Positions 32,909 to 42,287 of a stretch of 64,000 bases of DNA are shown here, one piece after another (the stretch's first letter is position 1; each line of letters opens with the position of its first letter). Below the pieces are notes generated by a model. It made no database searches. It saw nothing but the letters and a program-made list of their open reading frames with translations, and was not told the DNA's origin. The DNA is from Streptomyces sp. SCL15-4 (GTDB lineage: Bacteria > Actinomycetota > Actinomycetes > Streptomycetales > Streptomycetaceae), in NCBI RefSeq assembly GCF_033366695.1, contig NZ_JAOBTQ010000001.1, forward strand, positions 4,898,001 through 4,962,000, read 5' to 3'. The position numbers were made by a program, and so were the translations under genes.

Positions 32909-32937
32909 TTTACTTTCCCGGAATCCGGACGTAGCCT
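32909..32937 (+). promoter_or_regulatory. Possible promoter of fruRKA
   Basis: TTTACT (32909-32914) and TAGCCT (32932-32937) are spaced by 17 nt, with the fruR ATG 45 nt further on. The region is locally AT-rich. Match to consensus is fair only. Confidence 0.45.
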
Positions 32938-32982
32938 CCTGGTGAAACCACACGTTCGGGCATACGGCGGAGGCGAACGGAC

Positions 32983-33744
32983 ATGTACGCACCGGAGCGG
33001 CAGCAGGAGATCCTCCGGCTCGCCCGGGACGGCGGCCGGGTGGACGTGCTGTCGCTGGCCGAGGAGTTCCAGGTCACCGCGGAGACGATCCGCCGCGATC
33101 TGAAGGCCCTCGACCGCGCCGGACTCGTCCGCCGGGTGCACGGCGGTGCCATCCCGGTCGGCCGCCTCGACTTCGAGCCGGACCTCGCCGAGCGCGAGTC
33201 CACCGCCGCCGACGAGAAGGACCGCATCGCCAAGGCGGCCCTCGCCGAACTGCCGGCCGAGGGCACGGTGATCCTCGACGCCGGTACGACGGTGGCCCGC
33301 CTCGCCGCGACCATCCCGCTGGAGGCGTCCCTCACCGTCGTCACGCACAGCCTGCCCATCGCCGCCCGGCTCGCCGACCACCCGGGCATCCAGCTCCACT
33401 TGGTCGGGGGCCGGGTCCGGCACCGTACGCGCGCCGCCGTGGACGCCTGGGCACTGCGCGCGTACGGCGAGATCCGCGCCGACGTGCTCTTCGTCGCCGC
33501 CAACGGCTTCTCCGCCGAGCACGGCCTGACCACGCCGGACCTCGCCGAGGCCGCGGTCAAGCGGGCCGCGGTCGGCGCGGCCCGGCGGGTGGTGCTGCTG
33601 GCCGACTCCGGCAAGCACGGCCAGGAGCACTTCGCGCGCTTCGGCGGTCTGGGCGATGTGGACCTGCTGATCACCGACAGCGCGATGGGCCCGGACGACG
33701 CCGCCGCCATCGAGCGCCTCGGCCCGGAAGTGGTGCGCGCATGA
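32983..33744 (+). CDS. fruR: DeoR-family regulator of fructose operon (FruR)
   Basis: The 253-residue product has a DeoR HTH at the N-terminus (QQEILRLARDGGRVDVLSLA, then FQVTAETIRRDLKALD) and a sugar-phosphate sensing domain (GGRVRHRTRAAVD, LLADSGKHGQEHF). It is the first gene of the fru operon and overlaps fruK by 4 nt (ATGA). A local regulator responding to fructose 1-phosphate is the likely role. Confidence 0.88.
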   Translation: MYAPERQQEILRLARDGGRVDVLSLAEEFQVTAETIRRDLKALDRAGLVRRVHGGAIPVGRLDFEPDLAERESTAADEKDRIAKAALAELPAEGTVILDAGTTVARLAATIPLEASLTVVTHSLPIAARLADHPGIQLHLVGGRVRHRTRAAVDAWALRAYGEIRADVLFVAANGFSAEHGLTTPDLAEAAVKRAAVGAARRVVLLADSGKHGQEHFARFGGLGDVDLLITDSAMGPDDAAAIERLGPEVVRA

Positions 33745-34688
33745 TCCTCACCGTCACCCCCAACCCGTCCCTGGACCGCACCTACGAGGTCCCCGCCCTG
33801 GAACGCGGCGAGGTCATCCGCGCCGACGGCGAGCGCGTGGACCCCGGCGGCAAGGGCGTGAACGTCTCCCGTGCCGTCGCCGCCGCCGGCCGGCGCACGG
33901 TCGCCGTCCTGCCGCTCGGCGGTGCGCCGGGCGCGCTCGTCGCCGAGCTGCTGGACGCGCAGGGCATCGAGGTCGCGCCGGTCCCGGTCGCCGGAGCCAC
34001 CCGCTCCAACATCGCGCTCGCCGAGGCCGACGGCGTACTCACGAAGATCAACGCGCCGGGCCCGGAACTGTCGGCGGCCGAACAGGAACTCCTGCTGGAC
34101 ACCGTACGGTCGCACTCCCGCGCCGCCGACTGGATCGCGTGCTGCGGCAGCCTGCCCCGCGGCCTCGCGCCCTCCTGGTACGCCGACCTCGTCCACCGGG
34201 CGCACGCCGCCGAGGTGCGGATCGCGCTGGACACCTCGGGGCACGCCCTCCTGGAGGCGCTGCGCGCGCGGCCCGACGTGGTGAAGCCCAACGCCGAGGA
34301 GCTGGCGGAAGCCGTCGGCCGCCCCCTGGCGACCGTGGGGGACGCGTTCAAGGCGGCCGAGGAGGTGCGGGCGATGGGCGCGGGTGCCGTCCTGGCGAGC
34401 CTCGGCGCCGACGGACAGCTCCTGGTGTCGGACGACGGCGCCTGGTTCGGCGGCGCGCGGGTGTCCGCCGTCCGCAGCAACGTCGGCGCCGGGGACGCCT
34501 CCCTGGCCGGCTTCCTCATCGCCGGCGGCACCGGTCCGGAGGCGCTCGCCTCCGCCGTCGCCCACGGCGCCGCCGCCGTCCGGCTCCCCGGCAGTGTGAT
34601 GCCGGCGCCCGCCGACCTGGACCCGGCGGCGGTGACCGTCACGGCGGACATCCCGCACGGCCGCGCGCTGACGGAGCCGGTCTCATGA
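33741..34688 (+). CDS. fruK: 1-Phosphofructokinase (FruK)
   Basis: The 315-residue PfkB-family kinase phosphorylates fructose 1-phosphate to fructose 1,6-bisphosphate. The start MILTVTPNPSLDRTYEV, the motif GGKGVNVSRAV and the catalytic NVGAGDASLAGFL (Asp as base) are all in place. The ATGA overlap with fruR and the downstream fruA show the operon. Confidence 0.95.
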   Translation: MILTVTPNPSLDRTYEVPALERGEVIRADGERVDPGGKGVNVSRAVAAAGRRTVAVLPLGGAPGALVAELLDAQGIEVAPVPVAGATRSNIALAEADGVLTKINAPGPELSAAEQELLLDTVRSHSRAADWIACCGSLPRGLAPSWYADLVHRAHAAEVRIALDTSGHALLEALRARPDVVKPNAEELAEAVGRPLATVGDAFKAAEEVRAMGAGAVLASLGADGQLLVSDDGAWFGGARVSAVRSNVGAGDASLAGFLIAGGTGPEALASAVAHGAAAVRLPGSVMPAPADLDPAAVTVTADIPHGRALTEPVS

Positions 34689-34842
34689 CCCCGCTCGTCC
34701 GGCACGGCCTGCGCCCGGGTTTTCGCCGGCTGGGCGGCCGGTCCGCTCCCGTCCCCCCGGCCACCCCGCCCCCTCACCGCACCCCCGTCCCCACTCCCGC
34801 CCACCCCAGCCCCCGGGCGGCCCGCGCGCAGAGGAGCCCGCG

Positions 34843-37290
34843 ATGAGCGACATGATCAGCGCGGACCTGGTCGACCTCGACCTGTCCGCCGACACCAAGG
34901 AGGCGGCGGCCCGCGCCCTCGCCGAGCGCATGGTGGCCCGGGGCCGGGTGACCGACCTGGAGGGCTTCCTCGCCGACGTGGCCGCCCGCGAGGCCCAGAT
35001 GCCGACCGGGCTCGACGGTGGCATCGGCATCCCGCACTGCCGCAGCGCCCATGTCACCGAGCCGACCCTCGCCTTCGGCCGCAGCACCGCCGGCATCGAC
35101 TTCGGCGCCGCGGACGGCCCCGCCGACCTGATCTTCCTGATCGCCGCACCGGCCGGCGCCGACGACGCCCACCTCACGATCCTCTCCGCCCTCGCCCGCC
35201 GCCTGATGGACCCCGCCTTCACGGCCGCGCTACGGGCCCTGGACGACACGGAGACGGCCGCGTCCCTGATCCGCGGCGACACGACACCAGGGACCGCCGC
35301 CACGAGCGCGCCCGGGACCACCGCGGGCGCCCCGGAGGGCACCGCGAGCGTCTCCGGCGCCACAGCGGGCGGTCCGGATCGCACCACGAGCGCCCCGAAG
35401 GAAACCCAGGGCGTGCCCGATGGCGGCCCGAGCGCCCCCGAGCGCACCCCGGGCGCCCCCGGAGAAACCCCGAGTGGCTCCGAAGACGCCCGGAGTGTCC
35501 CCGGCGCGTCCCCGAGTGGCGCCGAGGACACCGCGGGCGCTCCCGGAGGAGCCCCGAGTGCTCCCGGAGGCGGCACGAGCGCGCCCGAAGGCCCGGCGAG
35601 CGCCCCTGAGGAAACCCAGGGCGTGCCCGAAGGCGGCCCGGGCGCCCCCGAGCGCACCCCGGGCGTCCCCGAAGACACCGCTGTGGCTCCGGCGGCGGCC
35701 TCCGCCGGAGCCGCAGCGGGCAGCGCGGCCCGCACGGGCGAGGGGAGCGGCGACGCGGCCGCCTCCGCGGCCGGTACGTCCCGGCCTTTCCGGATCGTCG
35801 CCGTCACCTCCTGTCCCACCGGGATCGCCCACACCTACATGGCGGCCGAGTCCCTGGAGAACGCGGGCCGCGAGGCGGGCGTCGAGGTGGTCGTCGAGAC
35901 CCAGGGGTCGGCCGGTTTCGCCCGGCTGGACCCGGCGGTGATCGCGGCGGCGGACGGCGTGATCCTCGCGCACGACGTCCCCGTACGCGACAAGGACCGT
36001 TTCGCGGGCAAGCCGACCGTCGACGTGGGCGTGAAGGCGGGCATCAACCGCCCCGCCGAACTCATCGCCGAGGTCCGCGAGAAGGCGGCGCGCGGCGAGG
36101 CGAGCGTCCCGGCGCACGCTCCGGCGGGCACGCCGGTCGAGCGCGCGGGCGGCTCCACCGAGGGCTACGGCACCAAGCTCCGCACCTGGCTGATGACCGG
36201 CATCAGCTACATGGTCCCGTTCGTCGCCGCCGGAGGTCTGCTCATCGCCCTGGGCTTCGCGATCGGCGGCTGGCAGATCGACAAGGCGCCCTCGGTCACG
36301 GACCACTTCGCCTGGACGCAGGCCGACAGCTGGGGCGCGCTGCTCTTCCAGATCGGCGGCGTCGCCTTCAAGTTCCTCATCCCGGTCCTGGCCGGCTACA
36401 TCGCCTACGGCATGGCCGACCGGCCCGGCCTCGTCCCCGGCTTCGTGGGCGGCGCGATAGCGCTGGACATCAACGCGGGCTTCCTCGGCGGTCTGGCGGC
36501 CGGCCTGATCGCCGGTGGCGTGGTGACGGCGATCCAGCGGGTGCGGATCCCGCCGGTGCTGCGCGGCATCATGCCCGTGGTGGTGATCCCGCTGCTCTCC
36601 TCCGCGCTCACCGGCTTCCTGATGCTCGTCGTGATCGGCAAACCGATCGCCTCCGCGCAGAAGGCCCTCACCGACTGGCTGGGCGGGCTCACCGGCACCA
36701 ACGCCGTCCTGCTCGGCGCCCTGCTCGGCCTGATGATGTGCTTCGACCTGGGCGGCCCGGTCAACAAGGTCGCCTACGCCTTCGCCACCGCCGGCATCGC
36801 CGTCTCCGAGCCCAGCGACTCGGCCATGGAGATCATGGCGGCGGTGATGGCGGCCGGCATGGTCCCGCCGCTGGCGATGGCCCTGGCCACCACCGTGCGC
36901 GGCAGGCTGTTCACCGCGGCCGAACGCGAGAACGGCAAGGCCGCCTGGGTGCTCGGCGCCTCCTTCATCTCCGAGGGCGCGATCCCGTTCGCGGCGGCCG
37001 ACCCACTGCGGGTCATCCCGTCCGCCATGGCGGGCGGCGCGCTCACCGGCGCCCTGTCGATGGCCTTCGGCGCCACCCTGCGCGCCCCGCACGGCGGCGT
37101 CTTCGTGGTCCCGCTGATCGGCAGCCCGCTGCTGTACCTGGTGGCGGTCGCGGCCGGGGTGTGCGTCACCACGGCCCTGGTGGTCCTCCTCAAGGGGATG
37201 CGCAGGCAGGCCCCCGAGTACGGGCCCACCCATCCGGCCGGGCACCCGGCCGGGACGCCGGAGGGAACCGAGCAGCCCGTGGCGGCGTGA
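34843..37290 (+). CDS. fruA: PTS fructose transporter, EIIABC fusion (FruA)
   Basis: The 815-residue protein takes up fructose and phosphorylates it at C1. EIIA spans about residues 1-145 (active-site His65 in GIGIPHCRSAH). EIIB begins near 316 (Cys324 in VTSCPTGIAHTYMAAE). EIIC runs from about 440 to 800 with many membrane helices. The A-B linker, residues about 146-313, is a very long Ala/Pro/Gly/Thr-rich repeat, with two copies of a block offset by 70 residues. The ATG follows GAGGAGC. The first 154 bp after fruK hold no clear promoter, so it is likely cotranscribed. Confidence 0.93.
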   Translation: MSDMISADLVDLDLSADTKEAAARALAERMVARGRVTDLEGFLADVAAREAQMPTGLDGGIGIPHCRSAHVTEPTLAFGRSTAGIDFGAADGPADLIFLIAAPAGADDAHLTILSALARRLMDPAFTAALRALDDTETAASLIRGDTTPGTAATSAPGTTAGAPEGTASVSGATAGGPDRTTSAPKETQGVPDGGPSAPERTPGAPGETPSGSEDARSVPGASPSGAEDTAGAPGGAPSAPGGGTSAPEGPASAPEETQGVPEGGPGAPERTPGVPEDTAVAPAAASAGAAAGSAARTGEGSGDAAASAAGTSRPFRIVAVTSCPTGIAHTYMAAESLENAGREAGVEVVVETQGSAGFARLDPAVIAAADGVILAHDVPVRDKDRFAGKPTVDVGVKAGINRPAELIAEVREKAARGEASVPAHAPAGTPVERAGGSTEGYGTKLRTWLMTGISYMVPFVAAGGLLIALGFAIGGWQIDKAPSVTDHFAWTQADSWGALLFQIGGVAFKFLIPVLAGYIAYGMADRPGLVPGFVGGAIALDINAGFLGGLAAGLIAGGVVTAIQRVRIPPVLRGIMPVVVIPLLSSALTGFLMLVVIGKPIASAQKALTDWLGGLTGTNAVLLGALLGLMMCFDLGGPVNKVAYAFATAGIAVSEPSDSAMEIMAAVMAAGMVPPLAMALATTVRGRLFTAAERENGKAAWVLGASFISEGAIPFAAADPLRVIPSAMAGGALTGALSMAFGATLRAPHGGVFVVPLIGSPLLYLVAVAAGVCVTTALVVLLKGMRRQAPEYGPTHPAGHPAGTPEGTEQPVAA

Positions 37291-37370
37291 CCGCCGTACC
37301 GCCCGCGCCATCCTTCAGGGCGTCTTGTCCCTTTGTGCCGCTGTGAGTTGTTCACGGCACCTGCGAGATA

Positions 37371-37406
37371 CATCACGGTCCGGGGCCAAAGTCCCGGACC
37401 GTGGTG
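37371..37406 (+). terminator. Hairpin after fruA
   Basis: CACGGTCCGGG (37374-37384) pairs perfectly with CCCGGACCGTG (37393-37403), and three further outer pairs (one wobble) extend it. It sits 80 bp beyond fruA and just before the next start, so it may end fruA transcription or structure the leader of the next gene. Confidence 0.65.
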
Positions 37407-37419
37407 TGTACTGGGACGC

Positions 37420-37680
37420 ATGCCTGAGCACGCCCCGACTCTCCAGCTGATCGGCGTGACCGTCCTCGCGGTGGCGGCCGTCGCGTGGGCCGGCGTCCTG
37501 CTGCGCCTGCTGCGCCGCGCGGGCCTGCGAGCCGGCGCGGCCGGCGCCCGGCGCCGCACCGTGCCGCTCTCGGCGGTGCCGCGCCAGACCCGGGTCGGGC
37601 CGCCGCGGGAGTCCGTCGAGCTGACCCCCGCCGAGCAGGACGCGTTCGCCGGCCTGGTACGGCACCTCGCCAGCGGCTGA
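37420..37680 (+). CDS. Small membrane protein, hypothetical
   Basis: The 86-residue product has one hydrophobic helix (about residues 8-28), then Arg-rich sequence and a short C-terminal helix (ELTPAEQDAFAGLVRHLA). A GGGACG precedes the ATG. No function is recognised. Confidence 0.6.
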   Translation: MPEHAPTLQLIGVTVLAVAAVAWAGVLLRLLRRAGLRAGAAGARRRTVPLSAVPRQTRVGPPRESVELTPAEQDAFAGLVRHLASG

Positions 37681-37727
37681 CCCGCAGGCGCCCGGCCGGC
37701 CCGGCGCCCGGCGGAACGGGGCCGGTG

Positions 37728-38474
37728 TCATCTCCGGCGTGCCGCGCGCCGCTCCATCGCCTCCCGGGCCGCCTCCTCCGACATGTACACCTCGCACATG
37801 TGCCGTCCGTCGGGCGTCGCCGTGTGCTCGACCTCCCAGAGGGAGATCTCGGTGCCGTCCGGCAGCAGGAAGGCGTGTTCGTACAACGCGTAGCTCAGTT
37901 TCGTCCGTCCGGCCCGGCCCGGCCGGCCGAACGCCTGGGTGATCTCGTGCGCGGTCGCCGTCGCCAGCAGCGCCGCCGTTTCGGGGCCGGGACGGTCGGG
38001 GTTCTCGGCGCGGCGCAGCAGCCGGCGCGCGTGGTCCGCCGAGTCGTCCGCGACGAACACGTGCCGGGGCTCGGGCACCGCCCACAGGCGCATCAGCGCG
38101 GGCAGTTCCGCCTCCCGCGTGTCCGGCGGCAGCCCGAGCCGGGCCGCCGCGGTCTGCAGTTCCTCCTCGTCCGGATACACCTCGTGCTCCGGCGCGCCGC
38201 CCGGCGTGGAGTTGTGCACCAGCTCCCACAGCGTGACCGCCGAGCCGTCCGCGAGCAGCCAGGTGTGCCGGTACGTCTCCCGGCGCAGCCCCGAGCTGTG
38301 GTAGGCGGAGTGCAGCGAACTGTCGTGCGCCAGCGCGCAGTCCAGGCGTCGCAGCACCTCGTCCGGCAGCTCGAAGGAGTTCAGGGCACGGCCGAGGAGT
38401 CGCGCGAGATGCTCCTCCGGAGACTCGGGCGACTCGGCTGGTTCGTACGCTGCGGTCTCGTACGGAACGCTCAA
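37728..38474 (-). CDS. Hypothetical protein with duplicated domain (DUF6227-like)
   Basis: The 248-residue product contains two copies of one pattern. Copy 1 (about residues 62-115) reads YRHTWLLADGSAVTLWELVH and copy 2 (about 192-245) reads YEHAFLLPDGTEISLWEVEH, each followed by a TP..G stretch and an EVY..EE helix. It probably belongs to the Streptomyces family called DUF6227; this is recalled and was not checked. TTG 38474 is the start because GGGAGAAG precedes it. No membrane segment or catalytic motif is visible. Confidence 0.75.
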   Translation of the reverse strand: MSVPYETAAYEPAESPESPEEHLARLLGRALNSFELPDEVLRRLDCALAHDSSLHSAYHSSGLRRETYRHTWLLADGSAVTLWELVHNSTPGGAPEHEVYPDEEELQTAAARLGLPPDTREAELPALMRLWAVPEPRHVFVADDSADHARRLLRRAENPDRPGPETAALLATATAHEITQAFGRPGRAGRTKLSYALYEHAFLLPDGTEISLWEVEHTATPDGRHMCEVYMSEEAAREAMERRAARRR

Positions 38475-38576
38475 GGCTTCTCCCGGCGTTGCTGCATGTC
38501 ACCTTGTGGGTGCATACCGTAGCCCCTCCATCGGACATCATGCCCGGGAACCGGGAAAACGTGCGCCGGGAAAACG

Positions 38577-38611
38577 CGCGGGCCGCGCGAAAAGTTCCCG
38601 CGCGGCCCGCG
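38577..38611 (-). terminator. Terminator of L,D-transpeptidase gene
   Basis: A 13-bp stem (left arm 38577-38589, right arm 38599-38611) surrounds a 9-nt loop. On the minus strand it lies after the stop at 38632 and is followed by CGTTTT. Confidence 0.75.
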
Positions 38612-38631
38612 ACCGAGTCAAAAACCGCCGG

Positions 38632-39849
38632 TCAGGCGGCACTTCCCGCGGTCCAGGCGCTCCACGACATGTTCCAGCCGTTGAGGCCGTTGTCGGGGGA
38701 GACCGTGGTGTCGGGGGAGTTCTTCACGATCACGACGTCCCCGATGAGCGAGTTGTCGTAGAACCACTTGGCCGACGTGGCGCCCTGCGCCCCCTGGACG
38801 TCCGCGAGGCCGACGCAGCCGTGGCTGGTGCCCTCCCGGCCGAACGGCGGGTTGCCCTTGTTGTACCAGTAGTTGCCGTGGATGAACGTGCCCGACGACG
38901 TCAGCCGCATCGCGTGCGGCACGTCCGGTATGTCGTACTCGCCGCCGAAGCCGACCGTCGAGCCGTTCATGCGGGTCTGCTCGAACTTCTCCGAGATCAC
39001 CATCTGCCCGTTGTACGTGGTGTGCTGCGGGCTGCCCGCCGATATCGGCACCGACTTGACGGTCTGACCGTCCCGCACGACCGTCATCGTCTGCGTGTTG
39101 ACGTCGACCGTGGAGACCTGCGACCGCCCGACGGTGAAGGAGACGGTCTTCTTCTGCACGCCGTAGACGCCCCGCGCGCCCTGGACGCCGTCCAGATCGA
39201 TGTTCATCGTGACCTTGGAGCCGGCCTTCCAGTACTCCTGCGGCCGGAAGTCCAGCCGCCGGTCCCCGAACCAGTGGCCGGCCACCTGCTGGCCGCTGCT
39301 GGTGTTGACCGTGATGTGCGACTGCACGGCCTTCTTGTCGGTGATCGACTTGTCGAAGGTGAACGACACCGGCATGCCCACACCGACCGTCGCGCCGTTG
39401 TCCGGCGTGTAGGTGCCGATGAAGCTGCTCGACGAGGTGACGGTGGTGAAGATGGAGTTCGCCGCCGCCGTGCGGCCGTCGGTGTCCTTCGCGGTCGCGT
39501 TGATCTCGTACTTCGTCCCGCGCTCCAGCTGCTGCTTCGGCTTCCAGGTGTGGCCGTCCGCCGATATCGCCCCGGGCACGGCCTGCCCGGAGCCGGCCAC
39601 GGTCATCTTCACCTCGGTCAGCTTGCCGTCGCTGACCTGCACGCCGGTGGCGTTGATGGACGCCCCGGTCGAACCGTCCTTGGCGGATATCGCGATCTTC
39701 GCCGTCGACGTCTTCGGCGAGTCGCTGCCGCCCTTGCCGTCGCTCTTGGCGTTGGCGTCGCCGCCGCAGGCGGTCAGGGTGAGGGCGCCGACCATCAGGG
39801 CGGCACAGGCCCCCAGTGCGCGCCGCGCTGCAATGTCCGGCGTTGTCAC
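38632..39849 (-). CDS. L,D-transpeptidase lipoprotein
   Basis: The 405-residue protein has a signal peptide and lipobox LTAC with Cys28. Residues about 45-240 hold two Ig-like domains (as in mycobacterial LdtMt2), and residues 245-380 form the YkuD catalytic domain with His324 (FIHGNYW) and nucleophile Cys345 (SHGCVGL). It makes 3-3 cross-links in peptidoglycan at the outer face of the membrane. The GTG start follows TGGAGC. It is monocistronic and ends at a hairpin. Confidence 0.93.
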   Translation of the reverse strand: MTTPDIAARRALGACAALMVGALTLTACGGDANAKSDGKGGSDSPKTSTAKIAISAKDGSTGASINATGVQVSDGKLTEVKMTVAGSGQAVPGAISADGHTWKPKQQLERGTKYEINATAKDTDGRTAAANSIFTTVTSSSSFIGTYTPDNGATVGVGMPVSFTFDKSITDKKAVQSHITVNTSSGQQVAGHWFGDRRLDFRPQEYWKAGSKVTMNIDLDGVQGARGVYGVQKKTVSFTVGRSQVSTVDVNTQTMTVVRDGQTVKSVPISAGSPQHTTYNGQMVISEKFEQTRMNGSTVGFGGEYDIPDVPHAMRLTSSGTFIHGNYWYNKGNPPFGREGTSHGCVGLADVQGAQGATSAKWFYDNSLIGDVVIVKNSPDTTVSPDNGLNGWNMSWSAWTAGSAA

Positions 39850-39985
39850 GGGCTGCTCCAGATGCGTGTGGTGTGCGGGTTCCGTTCCGGTCGTGGGAGA
39901 AGAGGGTGCGGGCGCCGGGGAAGGTTCCCGCCGGACCTCTTGAACGCCATCACGTGACAGAACCGCGACAATCCGGCGCCGCGCG

Positions 39986-41011
39986 CTACCCCACTCCGTA
40001 CAAGTCCGCGTACGACGGCCACACCCCGCCCGGCCCGTCGACCGGCGTGGCGGCGCGCACCGCCCGTACGATCGCCCGCGTCACCAGGTCCGCGCCGGCC
40101 GCCAGGATGTCGTTGAGTGCCAACGGGTGTGCTTCCAGGGGCTGGGCGCCGGTCGCCAGCGCGAACACCGTGTCCCCGTCGTGCAGGAGGTGCACCGGCC
40201 GCACGGCCCGCGCGATCCCGTCGTGCGCCGTGCCCGCCAGCTTCTGCGCCTGCGCCTTGGTCAGCGCGGCGTCCGTCGCGACCACCGCCAGCGTCGTGTT
40301 GAGCGGTGGCGGCGCGCCGGCCGCGGCGGCCTCCGCCAGCCGCCGGCACGCGGCCTCGTGCACCCGGTCCTCCGGATAGGCCACCCGCCCCTGGAAGAAC
40401 TCCCCGTACAGCACCCCCGTCTCCGGATCCAGCACCGTGCCCGCCGCGTTCGCCACCACCAGCGCGGCCACCGTGATCCCCGAGCCGAGCACCGTGCTCG
40501 CGGTGCCCACCCCGCCCTTGAGGTGCCCGGTGACGGCACCCGTGCCGGCGCCCACACAGCCCTCGGGCACCCGCGCGCCCGGCACGCTCGCCGCCGCGGC
40601 CTCCACCGCCGCCCGGCCGGTCGCCGCGTCCGGACGGGCCCGGAAGTCCCCGCCGCGGCCCAGGTCGAAGACGCACGCGGCGGGCACCACCGGCACCACG
40701 TGCGCGGCATCCGGTCCCACCCGCACCCCGCGGCCCCGCTCCTCCAGCCAGGCCATCACGCCGGACGCCGCGTCGAGCCCGTACGCGCTGCCTCCGGTCA
40801 GCACCACGGCGTCGATCTTCTGCACCACGTTGCGCGGGTCGAGCGCGTCGGTCTCCTTGGTGCCGGGGCCGCCGCCGCGCACGTCCACGGCGGCGACGGC
40901 GCCGCCCTCGGGCGCGAGGACGACCGTGGTGCCGGTGAGCCAGCCGTCGCCGGCCCGGGTGGCGTGACCCACCCGCAGCCCGGCGACATCCGTCAATGCG
41001 TCAGCTGTCAT
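39986..41011 (-). CDS. P1/S58-family peptidase (DmpA-like)
   Basis: The 341-residue protein is an Ntn-like self-cleaving peptidase. The family pattern is seen in AGLRVGHAT at the N-terminus, LTGGSAYGLDAASGVM and VGAGTGAVTGHLKGG. The predicted self-cleavage site and nucleophile are near Thr239/Thr240 in LNTTLAVVATDAAL, with Thr in place of Ser. Natural substrates may be N-blocked or beta-amino peptides. Start ATG 41011 is the only good one. It is next to but not overlapping the LtrA gene. Confidence 0.88.
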   Translation of the reverse strand: MTADALTDVAGLRVGHATRAGDGWLTGTTVVLAPEGGAVAAVDVRGGGPGTKETDALDPRNVVQKIDAVVLTGGSAYGLDAASGVMAWLEERGRGVRVGPDAAHVVPVVPAACVFDLGRGGDFRARPDAATGRAAVEAAAASVPGARVPEGCVGAGTGAVTGHLKGGVGTASTVLGSGITVAALVVANAAGTVLDPETGVLYGEFFQGRVAYPEDRVHEAACRRLAEAAAAGAPPPLNTTLAVVATDAALTKAQAQKLAGTAHDGIARAVRPVHLLHDGDTVFALATGAQPLEAHPLALNDILAAGADLVTRAIVRAVRAATPVDGPGGVWPSYADLYGVG

Positions 41012-41048
41012 GGACGCCAGTGTGACCGAGCGTCCCCGGCCGGAGGGC

Positions 41049-42287
41049 TCAGCCGGCCGGGTCGGCGGCGTCCGCGCGGTGTTCCCGGGCGGCTCCGCGC
41101 GCAGTCATCACCACACCGGTCGCCACCGAGGCGGCGGACACCAGCCCCGCCGCGAGCACCGCCCAGTCGCCCAGGAGCGTGCAGCAGATCACCAGCAGGG
41201 CCGTGGCCGGCAGCACCAGCTGCTGGGCGACGCCCACCTTGAAGTGGCGGGAGTGCAGCGCCCACACCGTCAGCAGATAGAGCGCCGTCGGCAGGGTGAC
41301 CGCGGCCGAGGCGGACAGGGTGGAGATGTGCGCCTTGCCGGCCGCCTGCTCCACGGCCACCTCCAGCCCCGCGCCGATGGCCGCCGCCGAGGCGAACACC
41401 GGGTAGTGGCCGTAGCCCCAGACGAACGCCCGCTTGCTGGTGCGCAGATGACCGTGGATGGGGACCACGAAGTAGATCCACCACGCGGAGAAGACGATCA
41501 GCAGCCCGCCGGCGGCGATGGGCAGCAGCTCGGTCGGCGCGCTGTGCTCGGCGGCGGCCGATTTCACGGCGACCGTGGCCGCGGCGATCGTCTCGCCGAG
41601 CACGATGATCGTGAACAGGCCGTACCGCTCGGCGATGTGGTGCGGATGCCAGGAGGTCTGCCGCACCCGCTCCGCGTACAGCGGCACGCACAGTTCCACG
41701 AGCGCCATCACCAGGAACACCCAGGGCCGCGCCGGTTCCGGCAGCAGCACCAGCCCGGCCCAGCCCACCTGGCACAGCAGCACTCCGCCCGCGTACCGCA
41801 GGGCCGTGGTCCGCTCCGCGCCGTCGGCCCAGCGCGCGGCTCTCAGCCACTGCCAGACCATCGCCAGCCGCATGATCACATAGCCGAGCCAGACCAGCAG
41901 GAAGTCGTGGTGCGCGAAGGCCCGGGAGATCCCGGCGGCCAGGACCAGCACGCCCGCGATCTGCACCAGGGTGACGATCCGGTAGAGCACGTCGTCGTTG
42001 TCGTACGCCGAGGCGAACCAGGTGAAGTTCATCCAGGCCCACCAGATCGCGTAGAACGCCATCGCGTAGTCCAGGATCCCGGCGCCCGCGTGGCCTTCCG
42101 CGACGGCGTGCACCAGCTGCGTGCCCGCCTGCGCGACCGCCACGACGAAGCACAGGTCGAAGAACAGCTCCAGCGGGGAGGCGACGCGGTGCGCCTCGTG
42201 GGGCCCGCGTGCGGTGAGCCGGCGCAGGGGGCCCGGGGGCCGGGGCGCCCCCGAGGGAGCGGGTGCCGAAGCGGAATGGGGCGTCAT
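41049..42287 (-). CDS. Low temperature requirement protein A (LtrA) family membrane protein
   Basis: The 412-residue protein has about 12 hydrophobic helices and the family signature VASPLELFFDLCFVVAVAQ near residue 36, with HIAERYGLFTIIVLGE in the middle. LtrA was named for low-temperature growth in Listeria, but its biochemical role is not known. ATG 42287 is the best start; GTG 42299 is possible. The tail is charged. Confidence 0.85.
   Translation of the reverse strand: MTPHSASAPAPSGAPRPPGPLRRLTARGPHEAHRVASPLELFFDLCFVVAVAQAGTQLVHAVAEGHAGAGILDYAMAFYAIWWAWMNFTWFASAYDNDDVLYRIVTLVQIAGVLVLAAGISRAFAHHDFLLVWLGYVIMRLAMVWQWLRAARWADGAERTTALRYAGGVLLCQVGWAGLVLLPEPARPWVFLVMALVELCVPLYAERVRQTSWHPHHIAERYGLFTIIVLGETIAAATVAVKSAAAEHSAPTELLPIAAGGLLIVFSAWWIYFVVPIHGHLRTSKRAFVWGYGHYPVFASAAAIGAGLEVAVEQAAGKAHISTLSASAAVTLPTALYLLTVWALHSRHFKVGVAQQLVLPATALLVICCTLLGDWAVLAAGLVSAASVATGVVMTARGAAREHRADAADPAG

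Noticed and set aside
35230..37311. 693-codon minus-strand frame antisense to fruA
   Set aside because: His/Arg/Gly-rich shadow of a well-identified transporter; no start signal.
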